From Frankiales bacterium (GTDB lineage Bacteria > Actinomycetota > Actinomycetes > Mycobacteriales > SCTD01), in assembly GCA_025464695.1 (NCBI GenBank), contig JAODNQ010000104.1, forward strand, positions 1-5,398: a stretch of 5,398 nt of DNA, given 5' to 3'. The position numbers were made by a program, and so were the translations under genes. The notes beneath the pieces were generated by a model. The model made no database searches. It saw only the letters and a list, made by a program, of their open reading frames with translations, and was not told the origin of the DNA. This document shows, in pieces, positions 1 to 5,398 of the stretch (within the stretch, counting starts at the first letter, position 1; the number at the start of each line of letters is the position of its first letter).

Positions 1-229
1 CCAGCCGGGCCAGGTCGGGCGCGCTCAGCTGCCGCAGGTCGCCCTGCAGCGCGAGCGCGATCCCGGCGCAGGACCCGGCGTGCAGCCCGGCCGACAGCGC
101 GGTGCGGTCGCCGTCGGGCGGCCACCGGAGCAGCCACGGCAGCAGGGCCAGCTGCGCCGACGACGACACCGGGACGACCTCGGCCGCGCCCTGCACCACT
201 CCCAGCAGCAGGGAGCGAGCGAGCGTCAG
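1..229 (-). CDS. uppP: UppP/BacA-type undecaprenyl-diphosphate phosphatase, N-terminal part (cut by window edge)
   Basis: This reading frame, not closed within the window, encodes about 76 residues that match the N-terminus of UppP (BacA). That integral membrane enzyme dephosphorylates undecaprenyl pyrophosphate to recycle the lipid carrier for peptidoglycan and other envelope polymers. Visible landmarks are the first hydrophobic segment (SLLLGVV, residues 6-12), the (E/Q)xxxE motif as Q13-G-A-A-E17, and PVSSSAQ at 20-26. These are followed by a second hydrophobic stretch and HAGSCAGIALAL at 50-61, which corresponds to the conserved LGSxLA region. The second signature (PGxSRS-like) lies beyond the edge. 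The position of the catalytic-region His of SS(T/S)GH (His30 in E. coli) is Gln26 here. No ATG, GTG or TTG lies in frame at the right place. The best start is a CTG at 229-227 that overlaps the upstream gene's TGA as CTGA. A GTG at 199-197 is possible but would remove most of the first membrane segment. The family assignment is good; activity is uncertain because of the Gln. Confidence 0.8.
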   Translation of the reverse strand, partial: MTLARSLLLGVVQGAAEVVPVSSSAQLALLPWLLRWPPDGDRTALSAGLHAGSCAGIALALQGDLRQLSAPDLARL

Positions 230-1275
230 CCGCCGACCCCGGACAGCTCGAGCGCCTCCAGCGCCGTCTTGAGCGTGGCCTTGCGCTCCTCGAGCGAGCC
301 GGCCATGGGGGAGATCGTCAGCGTCGTGACGCCGCTCTCGGACAGCTGCACCATCTTGTCGGCGATCCGCTCCTTGCTGCCGAGCAGCGCGGTGCGGTCC
401 AGGAACTCGAACGGCACCGCGGCGTTGGCGCCGTCGTAGTCGCGGGCCAGGTACTTGTCCTGGATCTCCTTCGCGGCCTCCTCGAAGCCCATCCGGACGG
501 CCAGCTGGTTGTAGAAGTTCTTGTCGCGGCTGCCCATGCCGCCGACGTACAGCGCGGCGTACCAGCGGATCGGGTCAGCGCAGGCGCGCGGGTCGTCGCC
601 GACGACGATCGGGACGGTGGGGACGACGTCGAAGCCCTCGAGCGTCTTGCCGACCTTCGCGCGGCCGGCCGCGATCGCCGACAGCTGCTCCGCGGCGTAC
701 TCCGGCGAGTAGAAGATGCCGAGCCAGCCGTCGAAGAGCTCGCCGCACAGCTCGAGGTTCTTCGGGCCGACCGCCGCGAGGTACATCGGGATGTGCTCGC
801 GCACGGGGTGCACGGTCAGCTGGATCGCCTTGCCGGGGCCGTCCGGCAGCGGGAGCACGTAGTGCGAACCCTCGTAGCGGACCTTCTGCCGGGACAGCGC
901 CATCTTCACGATGTCGCTGTACTCGCGGGTGCGCTGCAGGGGCTTGTCGAAGCGGACGCCGTGCCAGCCCTCGCTGACCTGCGGACCGGAGACGCCGAGG
1001 CCGAGGCGGAACCGGCCGCCCGACAGCGTGTCGAGGGTGGCGGCGGTCATGGCGGCGTTGGCCGGGGTGCGGCCGGGGATCTGGAAGATCGCGGCGCCGA
1101 GGTCGATCTGCGTGGTCTGCGCGCCGACCCAGGCCAGCACCGTCGCGCAGTCCGACCCGTACGCCTCCGCGACCCAGGCGACGTCGTAGCCGAGGACGTC
1201 GGCCTCCTTCGCCAGCGCGAGGTTGTCCGCGTCGTTGCCGGCGCCCCAGTAACCCATGTTCAGCCCGAGCTTCAT
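226..1275 (-). CDS. LLM-class F420-dependent oxidoreductase (Rv3520c-like)
   Basis: The product is 349 residues, a full-length bacterial luciferase-like (LLM) TIM-barrel oxidoreductase that would use reduced coenzyme F420 in the cytoplasm. It resembles the Rv3520c subgroup. Recognisable segments are MKLGLNMGYWG at the start, AEAYGSD (36-42), IFQIPGRTPANAAM (63-76), LDTLSGGRFRLGLGVSGPQV (81-100) followed by SEGW, KPLQRTREY (111-119), TVHPVRE (154-160), GPKN (170-173) and FDGWL (181-185). The family normally binds F420 and acts on carbonyl, alkene or cyclic substrates, but the substrate of this subgroup is not known to me and cannot be read from sequence. The ATG start at 1275 is chosen because the family begins MKLGL and because it overlaps the upstream stop as ATGA, so translation is probably coupled. 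No strong Shine-Dalgarno is present (GGTCGGCGGC precedes the ATG). The frame stays open upstream into the neighbouring gene, but that extension is arginine-rich out-of-frame translation and not part of the protein. Confidence 0.93.
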   Translation of the reverse strand: MKLGLNMGYWGAGNDADNLALAKEADVLGYDVAWVAEAYGSDCATVLAWVGAQTTQIDLGAAIFQIPGRTPANAAMTAATLDTLSGGRFRLGLGVSGPQVSEGWHGVRFDKPLQRTREYSDIVKMALSRQKVRYEGSHYVLPLPDGPGKAIQLTVHPVREHIPMYLAAVGPKNLELCGELFDGWLGIFYSPEYAAEQLSAIAAGRAKVGKTLEGFDVVPTVPIVVGDDPRACADPIRWYAALYVGGMGSRDKNFYNQLAVRMGFEEAAKEIQDKYLARDYDGANAAVPFEFLDRTALLGSKERIADKMVQLSESGVTTLTISPMAGSLEERKATLKTALEALELSGVGG

Positions 1276-1823
1276 GCCGCCGACCGTAGCGTCCGCCTGG
1301 TGGCGACGACAGCCAGCAGGGCCAGCACGACGGCGTACGGCGCGTAGGGCAGCAGCACCGCGACGTCGGCGGGCCACAGCAGCGGCAGGCCCGGGCCGGT
1401 GGCGACGTCGCGCAGGAAGTGCAGGGCGACGCCGGCGGCGAGCAGGCGCAGCACCGGCCAGCGGACGCCGAGCAGCAGGAGGACCCCCAGGGTCAGGAGC
1501 GCGTGGGTGAGCGGCCGCCCGCCGGCGGCCTCGACGTGCGGGACCCCGAGGTAGAGCGGCACGTGGTCGGCGTCGATGCCGACCGAGCCGGCCAGCACCC
1601 ACAGGGCCCGCCGGTCGACGACGCCGGCGGCGAGCAAGGCCAGGCCGGCGGTGGCGAGGTGCGCCGGCTCGTCGAGCAGCCCGAGGAGCACGACGGGCAG
1701 GTGCGTCCGGGCGAGAACGGCGTCGAGCAGCAGGACCAGAGCGAGCAGGGCCGCGGGGACCCACGCGGCGCGCGCCCAGCGCGACACCGTCGACCCTGCC
1801 TCCACCGGCTCGAGCGTAGGCAC
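1272..1823 (-). CDS. Small polytopic membrane protein, DUF457/YdjM-type putative metal-dependent hydrolase
   Basis: The product is up to 183 residues with about four or five hydrophobic segments (roughly 20-38, 58-68, 74-94, 108-134 and 157-174), so it is an inner-membrane protein. Several polar residues sit within or beside these segments in a pattern like the DUF457/YdjM membrane-bound hydrolases: D51-E-P-A-H55, D84-A-D86-H87, R103-P-L-T-H107, and H135-F-L-R-D139 followed by GPGLPLLWP. Together they could form a metal site. The substrate of such proteins is not established, and I infer family membership from the motif pattern only. The start is uncertain. GTG 1823 follows an in-frame TAG directly, so it is the most upstream possibility. 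GTG 1805 lies 7 nt after a -10-like hexamer. GTG 1787 has GGAGG 11 nt upstream. The stop overlaps the F420 oxidoreductase start (ATGA), so the two genes are probably co-transcribed and translationally coupled. Confidence 0.72.
   Translation of the reverse strand: MPTLEPVEAGSTVSRWARAAWVPAALLALVLLLDAVLARTHLPVVLLGLLDEPAHLATAGLALLAAGVVDRRALWVLAGSVGIDADHVPLYLGVPHVEAAGGRPLTHALLTLGVLLLLGVRWPVLRLLAAGVALHFLRDVATGPGLPLLWPADVAVLLPYAPYAVVLALLAVVATRRTLRSAA
1799..1803 (-). promoter_or_regulatory. Possible Shine-Dalgarno GGAGG for an internal start of the membrane-protein gene
   Basis: On the minus strand GGAGG reads from 1803 to 1799 and lies 11 nt before GTG 1787-1785, which would start the protein at residue 13 of the longest version (VSRWARAAW, directly before the first membrane segment). 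It is the only good anti-16S match near the three candidate starts. The spacing is slightly longer than the usual 5-9 nt. Confidence 0.35.
1813..1818 (-). promoter_or_regulatory. Candidate -10 element TACGCT for the leftward run
   Basis: TACGCT fits the actinobacterial TANNNT -10 consensus. It is separated by exactly 7 nt from GTG 1805-1803, so transcription could begin at or next to that GTG, giving a leaderless mRNA or a very short leader. No TTGAC-like -35 is visible at 17-19 bp. In GC-rich DNA a degenerate hexamer like this can occur by chance. Confidence 0.3.
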
Positions 1824-1827
1824 CCAC

Positions 1828-1833
1828 TAGCGT
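1828..1833 (+). promoter_or_regulatory. Candidate -10 element TAGCGT for the rightward run
   Basis: TAGCGT fits TANNNT and ends 7 nt before the GTG start of the aldo/keto reductase at 1841. There is no Shine-Dalgarno in front of that GTG (the preceding bases are CGCGGCC), so a leaderless transcript starting on the GTG is the simplest reading. The expected -35 region (around 1805-1810, CCGGCT) is a poor match to TTGAC. The element lies 9 bp from the opposing minus-strand hexamer. Confidence 0.38.
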
Positions 1834-1840
1834 CGCGGCC

Positions 1841-2839
1841 GTGAAGCAGCGACACCTCGGACGCAGCGGCCTGGTCGTCTCGCGCCTGGCCCTCGGCACG
1901 ATGACGTGGGGCCGGGACACCGACGAGGACGACGCCGCCGCCCAGCTGCTCGCCTTCGTCGGCGCCGGCGGCACCCTCGTCGACACCGCCGACACCTACT
2001 GCGGCGGCGAGAGCGAGCGCGTGCTCGGCCGCCTGCTGTCCGACGTCGTCCCGCGCGACGAGGTGCTGGTGGCGAGCAAGGCCTACGGCGTCGTCGGCAA
2101 GGGGCCCATGGGGCGCGGCACCAGCCGCGGCCACCTGCTCAGCGCCCTGGACGCCTCCCTGCAGCGGCTGCAGCTCGACCACCTCGACCTGTGGCAGCTG
2201 CACGCCTGGGACCCCGTGACCCCGTGGGAGGAGGCGCTGGCCGCCGTCGACTCCGCGGTGCAGTCCGGCCGGGTCCGCTACGCCGGGGTCTCCAACTACA
2301 GCGGCTGGCAGCTGGGCGCGACAGCCTCTTGGCAGAGGGCCCTGCGCGGCGCCCCGCTCGTGTCGGACCAGGTCGAGTACTCGCTGCTGCAGCGCGGCGT
2401 CGAGCGCGAGGTCGTGCCCGCGGCCCTCGAGCTCGGGGTCGGGCTGCTGCCGTGGTCCCCGCTCGGCCGCGGCGTCCTGACCGGCAAGTACCGCGGCGGG
2501 TCCCCGGCCGACAGCCGCGGCGCCAGCGAGCACTACAAGGGCTTCGTCGAGCCCTACCTCGACGACGACGCCGCCGCCGTCGTGGACGCCGTCCTCACCG
2601 CGGCCGACGGCCTCGGCACCTCCCCTGTCGCCGTCGCCCTGGCGTGGGTCCGGGACCGGCCGGGCGTCGTCGCGCCGGTCGTCGGCGCCCGCAGCGCGGC
2701 CCAGCTGCAGGGGTCGCTGGCGTCGGAGGACCTCGTGCTGCCCGACGAGATCCGGCAGGCCCTCGACGACGTCTCGGCCCCGGAGGTGTCGTACCCGGAG
2801 AGCATGCCGCGCTGGTCGTCGGAGGACCTGGAGACCTGA
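1841..2839 (+). CDS. Aldo/keto reductase
   Basis: The product is 332 residues, the full length of a cytoplasmic (alpha/beta)8-barrel aldo/keto reductase that reduces aldehydes or ketones with NAD(P)H. The start HLGRSGLVVSRLALGTMTWG is typical of bacterial members of the family. The catalytic tetrad is complete: D48 (in LVDTADTY), Y53, K80 (VLVASKAYG) and H121 (LWQLHAW). Cofactor-site segments are also present: GVSNYSGWQ (149-157), DQVEYSLLQR (176-185), PWSPLGRGVLTGKY (204-217), and GARSAAQL (282-289), the usual site for the NADP 2'-phosphate. The natural substrate cannot be deduced. The GTG start agrees with the family's N-terminus; it lacks a Shine-Dalgarno but has a -10-like hexamer 7 nt upstream. 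The gene is first in the rightward run, divergent from the membrane-protein gene, and its TGA overlaps the helicase start by one base. Confidence 0.95.
   Translation: MKQRHLGRSGLVVSRLALGTMTWGRDTDEDDAAAQLLAFVGAGGTLVDTADTYCGGESERVLGRLLSDVVPRDEVLVASKAYGVVGKGPMGRGTSRGHLLSALDASLQRLQLDHLDLWQLHAWDPVTPWEEALAAVDSAVQSGRVRYAGVSNYSGWQLGATASWQRALRGAPLVSDQVEYSLLQRGVEREVVPAALELGVGLLPWSPLGRGVLTGKYRGGSPADSRGASEHYKGFVEPYLDDDAAAVVDAVLTAADGLGTSPVAVALAWVRDRPGVVAPVVGARSAAQLQGSLASEDLVLPDEIRQALDDVSAPEVSYPESMPRWSSEDLET
2830..2834 (+). promoter_or_regulatory. Shine-Dalgarno-like GGAGA deciding the helicase start
   Basis: GGAGA lies 4 nt before ATG 2839, with a second purine block GGAGG at 2821-2825. Both sit inside the last codons of the aldo/keto reductase. 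With the TGATG stop-start overlap they support ATG 2839 as the start and suggest translational coupling. Confidence 0.5.
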
Positions 2840-4701
2840 TGCTCCTGCAGGCGTTCGCCGAGGCCCTGCTCTGGCCCGGTCTCGGGAGCACCCTGGCCGC
2901 GGCCCTGCCCGAGGCGGCCATCACCACGCCCGACGACGTCACCGTCCGGCGGCTGCAGTCACTGCAGGGCGTGTCTCCGGCGAGGGCGCAGCGGCTCGCG
3001 GACTCCTTCGCCGCTGCGGCGCCGGCGTACGAGGTGGCCGGCCTGCTGCTCGCCGCAGGGCTGCCGGTCAAGGCGGCGGCCGGGGCCGTGCGGGCGCACG
3101 GCAAGGAGTCGGCCGACCTGCTGCGCCAGGACCCGTGGCGGCTGCTCGACGTCCCCGGGACCCGGCTCGCCGACGCCGACGCCCTCGCCCGCTCGCTGCT
3201 GCCCGGCGCCTCGCCCAGCGACCCGCGTCGCGGCGCTTCCCTCGTCGCCTCCGTGCTGACCCGGGCCGCCCGCGACGGCTCGACCTGCCTGCCGCTCTCC
3301 GAGGCCGCCGCCGCACTCGCGGAGGAGGGCTGGCCCGACGCCGAGGCCGCACTGCGTGCCGCCGACGACGGCGAGCGCGTGGTGCTCACCGACGACGGCG
3401 CGGCGTCGCTGGTGCGGTACGCGATCGCCGAGGAGGCGGTGGCCGAGGGGCTGGCCCGGCTGCTCGCGACCGCCGAGCCGCTGGCCGACCCGTCCGCCGT
3501 CGGTGCCGTGGGCAAGGACCTCGACGAGGCCCAGCGCACGGCCGTCGCCGTCGCCATGACCTCCGGCGTCAGCGTCCTGACCGGGGGCCCCGGCACGGGC
3601 AAGAGCCGGACCGTGGCCGCGCTGGTGAAGCTGGCGCAGGCCCGCGGCAAGACGGTCGCGCTGGCCGCCCCCACCGGCCGGGCGGCCAAGCGGCTCGAGG
3701 AGCTCTGCGGCTCCCCCGCCACGACGCTCCACCGGCTGCTCGGCGCCGTCGGGACCACGGGCACGTTCACCCGCGGCGAGCAGTGGCCCCTCGACGAGCA
3801 GGTCGTCGTCGTCGACGAGGCGTCCATGCTCGACACCGAGCTGGCCGCCGCCCTGGTCGAGGCCGTCCCCGACGGCGGTCACCTGCTCCTCGTCGGCGAC
3901 CCCGCGCAACTGCCCTCCATCGGGGCGGGGCGGGTGCTGGGCGACCTCGTCGACAGCGGCGCCGTCCCCGTGACGTCGCTGTCGACGCTCTACCGCTCCG
4001 ACGCCGGCGGCAGCATCGCCCGCCTCGCGACGGCCGTCCGCGGCGGGGAGCTGCCCGCGGTCGACGACCCCACGCGGGAGGTCGTGGTCGTGCGGGCCCA
4101 GTCGGCCGAGGAGGCCGCGCACCGGACGGTGCAGCTCGTGACCGACTCCATCCCCCGGGTGCTCGGGGTGCCGCCCAGCGACGTCCAGGTGGTCACGCCG
4201 GTGCACAAGGGCCCCGCCGGGACGGTGGCGCTGAACGCCGCGCTCAAGGCCCGGCTGAACCCGGGCAGCGGAGCGGTCGGCGGGTTCGACGTCGGCGACC
4301 GGGTCGTGGCGACCGCGAACCACCTGGAGGACGGCTGGGCGAACGGCGACCTCGGCACCGTCACGGGGGTGAAGGAGCGCGGCCTGCTGGTGGCCTTCGC
4401 GGGGGCCGGGCCGGTCGAGGTCGGCCCGGCGTCGGTGAGCGACCTCGTGCACGGCTGGGCCGTGACGGTGCACCGGGCGCAGGGGTCGGAGTTCCCGGCC
4501 GTCGTCGCGGTACTGCCCGCCGAGGCCGGCCGGCTGCTGAGCAGGCCGCTCGTCTACACCGCCTTCACCCGGGCGCAGCGCCACCTGTCGGTGGTGACGT
4601 CCGCAGGGGCCGCCGTGGTGCGCGCCGTCCGGGAGGTCGGGGCGCAGCCGCGCCGGACCCGGCTGGCCGGCCTGCTCCGCGAGGCGGTCGAGCAGCTGTG
4701 A
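2839..4701 (+). CDS. RecD2-like superfamily 1B DNA helicase with helix-hairpin-helix region
   Basis: The product is 620 residues, an ATP-dependent 5'-3' DNA helicase of the RecD/TraA type. The N-terminal part has helix-hairpin-helix-like DNA-binding segments: LQSLQGVSPARAQRLADSF (39-57), then LRQDPWRLLDVPGTRLADAD (95-114), which matches the NPYxL-GIGFxxAD region of RecD2. The motor motifs follow in order: Q motif LDEAQRTAV (228-236), Walker A GGPGTGKS (249-256), Ia APTGRAAKRL (277-286), Walker B VVVVDEAS (322-329), III LVGDPAQLPSIGAG (351-364), IV LYR (384-386), an SH3-like insertion around VGDRVVATANHLEDGWANGDLG (485-506), V TVHRAQGSEF (543-552) and VI VYTAFTRAQRHL (572-583). All ATPase residues appear intact. 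Typical RecD2 proteins are about 700-750 residues, so this one is short at the N-terminus: the OB-like domain and the first helix-hairpin-helix repeat appear to be missing. No recB or recC lies beside it. A role in DNA repair or replication is likely but not specified by context. Confidence 0.93.
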   Translation: MLLQAFAEALLWPGLGSTLAAALPEAAITTPDDVTVRRLQSLQGVSPARAQRLADSFAAAAPAYEVAGLLLAAGLPVKAAAGAVRAHGKESADLLRQDPWRLLDVPGTRLADADALARSLLPGASPSDPRRGASLVASVLTRAARDGSTCLPLSEAAAALAEEGWPDAEAALRAADDGERVVLTDDGAASLVRYAIAEEAVAEGLARLLATAEPLADPSAVGAVGKDLDEAQRTAVAVAMTSGVSVLTGGPGTGKSRTVAALVKLAQARGKTVALAAPTGRAAKRLEELCGSPATTLHRLLGAVGTTGTFTRGEQWPLDEQVVVVDEASMLDTELAAALVEAVPDGGHLLLVGDPAQLPSIGAGRVLGDLVDSGAVPVTSLSTLYRSDAGGSIARLATAVRGGELPAVDDPTREVVVVRAQSAEEAAHRTVQLVTDSIPRVLGVPPSDVQVVTPVHKGPAGTVALNAALKARLNPGSGAVGGFDVGDRVVATANHLEDGWANGDLGTVTGVKERGLLVAFAGAGPVEVGPASVSDLVHGWAVTVHRAQGSEFPAVVAVLPAEAGRLLSRPLVYTAFTRAQRHLSVVTSAGAAVVRAVREVGAQPRRTRLAGLLREAVEQL

Positions 4702-4711
4702 CACCTGGGTC

Positions 4712-5398
4712 GTGACGGAGCGCCGTCAGCCCTGGGTCGACGCGGCCAAGGGCGTGCTGATCCTGCTCGTCGTGCTGTGGCACGTCGTGCGCAAGCACTA
4801 CGTGCTGCTGCCCTGGGTGCCCGGGCCGGTGGCGCACGGCTGGTCGACGGCGAGCTTCCTGCTGCAGCCCGTCCGGGTGCCGCTGTTCTTCGTCGTGTCC
4901 GGCTACCTCGCGTCGCGCGCGGTGCGCCGCTCCTGGCCCGACCTGCTGCGCGGCCGCGTGCTGCGCGACTACTGGACCTACGTCGTGTGGCTGCTGCTCG
5001 GCTCGGCCTTCTTCCTGGTCGGCCCGCCGCTGACCACGCACACCGCGCACTCCGTGCCGGAGCTGCTCGTCGCCGCCGTCGCCGGCAACGCCAACACCTG
5101 GTACCTGTACGCGCTGGCCGCCTACGTCGTCGTCGCCCGGCTGAGCCTGCGCCTGCCGGTCTGGCTGCCGCTGACGCTCGCCCTCCTGCTCGCGGGAGCC
5201 GCCGACCTGGCCGTCATGCCGCACACCGGCAACGTGGAGCCGCTGCTGCGCAACCTGCTCCCGTTCCTCGTCGCGGCGCTGCGCCCCGACCTCGTGACCG
5301 CGCTGGTGGCCCGCGCCGACCCCGGCCGCGCCCGGGCCGCCGCCGCCGTCTACCTGCCCGTGGTCGCGGTCGCCGTGGCCGCGGGGGTCTCCCGTCGT
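4712..5398 (+). CDS. Acyltransferase-3 family membrane protein (3' end outside window)
   Basis: The frame is open to the edge for 229 codons. The N-terminus RQPWVDAAKGVLILLVVLWH (5-24) matches the acyltransferase-3 (OafA/YrhL, COG1835/COG3594) start, where the His of the first membrane helix (H24) is the conserved catalytic-type residue. VPLFFVVSGYLASR (56-69) is the second signature and NTWYLYALAAYVVV (128-141) the third. Six or more hydrophobic segments are visible at about 14-33, 54-66, 86-104, 130-145, 149-167 and 184-197, so it is an inner-membrane protein. The family transfers acetyl or other short acyl groups to sugars, peptidoglycan, lipids or small molecules; the acceptor here is unknown. 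The GTG start is 10 nt after the helicase stop and places Asp10/Lys13 just before helix 1. The Shine-Dalgarno is weak (CCTGGGTC), so re-initiation after the helicase is likely. Confidence 0.88.
   Translation, partial: MTERRQPWVDAAKGVLILLVVLWHVVRKHYVLLPWVPGPVAHGWSTASFLLQPVRVPLFFVVSGYLASRAVRRSWPDLLRGRVLRDYWTYVVWLLLGSAFFLVGPPLTTHTAHSVPELLVAAVAGNANTWYLYALAAYVVVARLSLRLPVWLPLTLALLLAGAADLAVMPHTGNVEPLLRNLLPFLVAALRPDLVTALVARADPGRARAAAAVYLPVVAVAVAAGVSRR

Noticed and set aside
1276..1995. Extension of the F420 oxidoreductase upstream of ATG 1275 (240 extra codons)
   Set aside because: The extra residues are an out-of-frame reading of the membrane-protein gene; LLM proteins begin at MKLGL, and ATG 1275 makes an ATGA overlap.
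1493..2533. Minus-strand open frame of 346 codons spanning the divergent promoter region
   Set aside because: It covers parts of two well-supported genes and the intergenic region, has low-complexity composition and no motif.
1906..2838. Upstream extension of the helicase reading frame through the whole aldo/keto reductase gene
   Set aside because: The frame is open only because of the high GC content. Its translation is arginine/proline-rich low-complexity sequence, while the overlapping aldo/keto reductase has a complete catalytic tetrad; the RecD-like homology begins after ATG 2839.
2959..4704. Long minus-strand open frame (581 codons) antisense to the helicase
   Set aside because: The composition is Gly/Arg/Gln/His-rich with no recognisable domain, as expected opposite a GC-rich gene with strong third-position G/C. 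It is a shadow frame.
4702..4711. Possible terminator or separate promoter between helicase and acyltransferase
   Set aside because: Only 10 bases are available, with no hairpin plus T-run and no -10-like hexamer, so read-through is more likely.
4565..5224. Minus-strand open frame of 219 codons opposite the acyltransferase
   Set aside because: It is Gln/Arg/His-rich and motif-free, and the plus strand carries clear acyltransferase-3 signatures.
1..5398. CRISPR array, insertion sequence, phage or toxin-antitoxin element
   Set aside because: No repeated unit with spacers, transposase, integrase, terminal inverted repeats or paired small genes could be seen on either strand, and base composition looks even across all genes.

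Overview
The window is very GC-rich, with G/C strongly favoured at third codon positions, GTG starts, four-base gene overlaps and little intergenic DNA. Together with an F420-dependent luciferase-like oxidoreductase of the Rv3520c type, this points to the chromosome of a high-GC actinobacterium. I cannot name the genus from the sequence alone.

There are six protein genes in two divergent, tightly packed runs. On the minus strand, reading leftwards from about 1823, come a small polytopic membrane protein resembling the DUF457/YdjM-type membrane-bound hydrolases (1272-1823), an LLM-class F420-dependent oxidoreductase (226-1275), and the start of a divergent UppP/BacA-type undecaprenyl-diphosphatase that runs off the left edge (1-229). 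The first two genes overlap by ATGA. The second pair appears to overlap by CTGA, which would give uppP a rare CTG start. On the plus strand, reading rightwards from 1841, come an aldo/keto reductase (1841-2839), a RecD2-like superfamily 1B helicase overlapping it by one base in TGATG (2839-4701), and, after a 10-base gap, an acyltransferase-3 family membrane protein that runs off the right edge (4712-5398).

The two runs are separated by 17 bases or slightly more, depending on the start chosen for the membrane protein. This gap carries a TANNNT -10-like hexamer on each strand. Each hexamer lies exactly 7 nt from a GTG codon (plus strand 1841, minus strand 1805), as expected for a pair of divergent leaderless promoters. 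This is an inference from spacing, because no convincing -35 elements are visible.

The genes do not form an obvious single pathway. Two are oxidoreductases using different cofactors (F420 and probably NADPH), two or three are membrane proteins that could act in the cell envelope (UppP-like, acyltransferase, DUF457-like), and one is a DNA helicase. I see no tRNA, rRNA, CRISPR array, insertion sequence, phage gene or clear factor-independent terminator. The window looks like ordinary chromosomal housekeeping or accessory metabolism. The points worth a second look are the altered active-site motif and CTG start of the UppP homologue, the compact divergent promoter region, and the N-terminally short RecD-like helicase.
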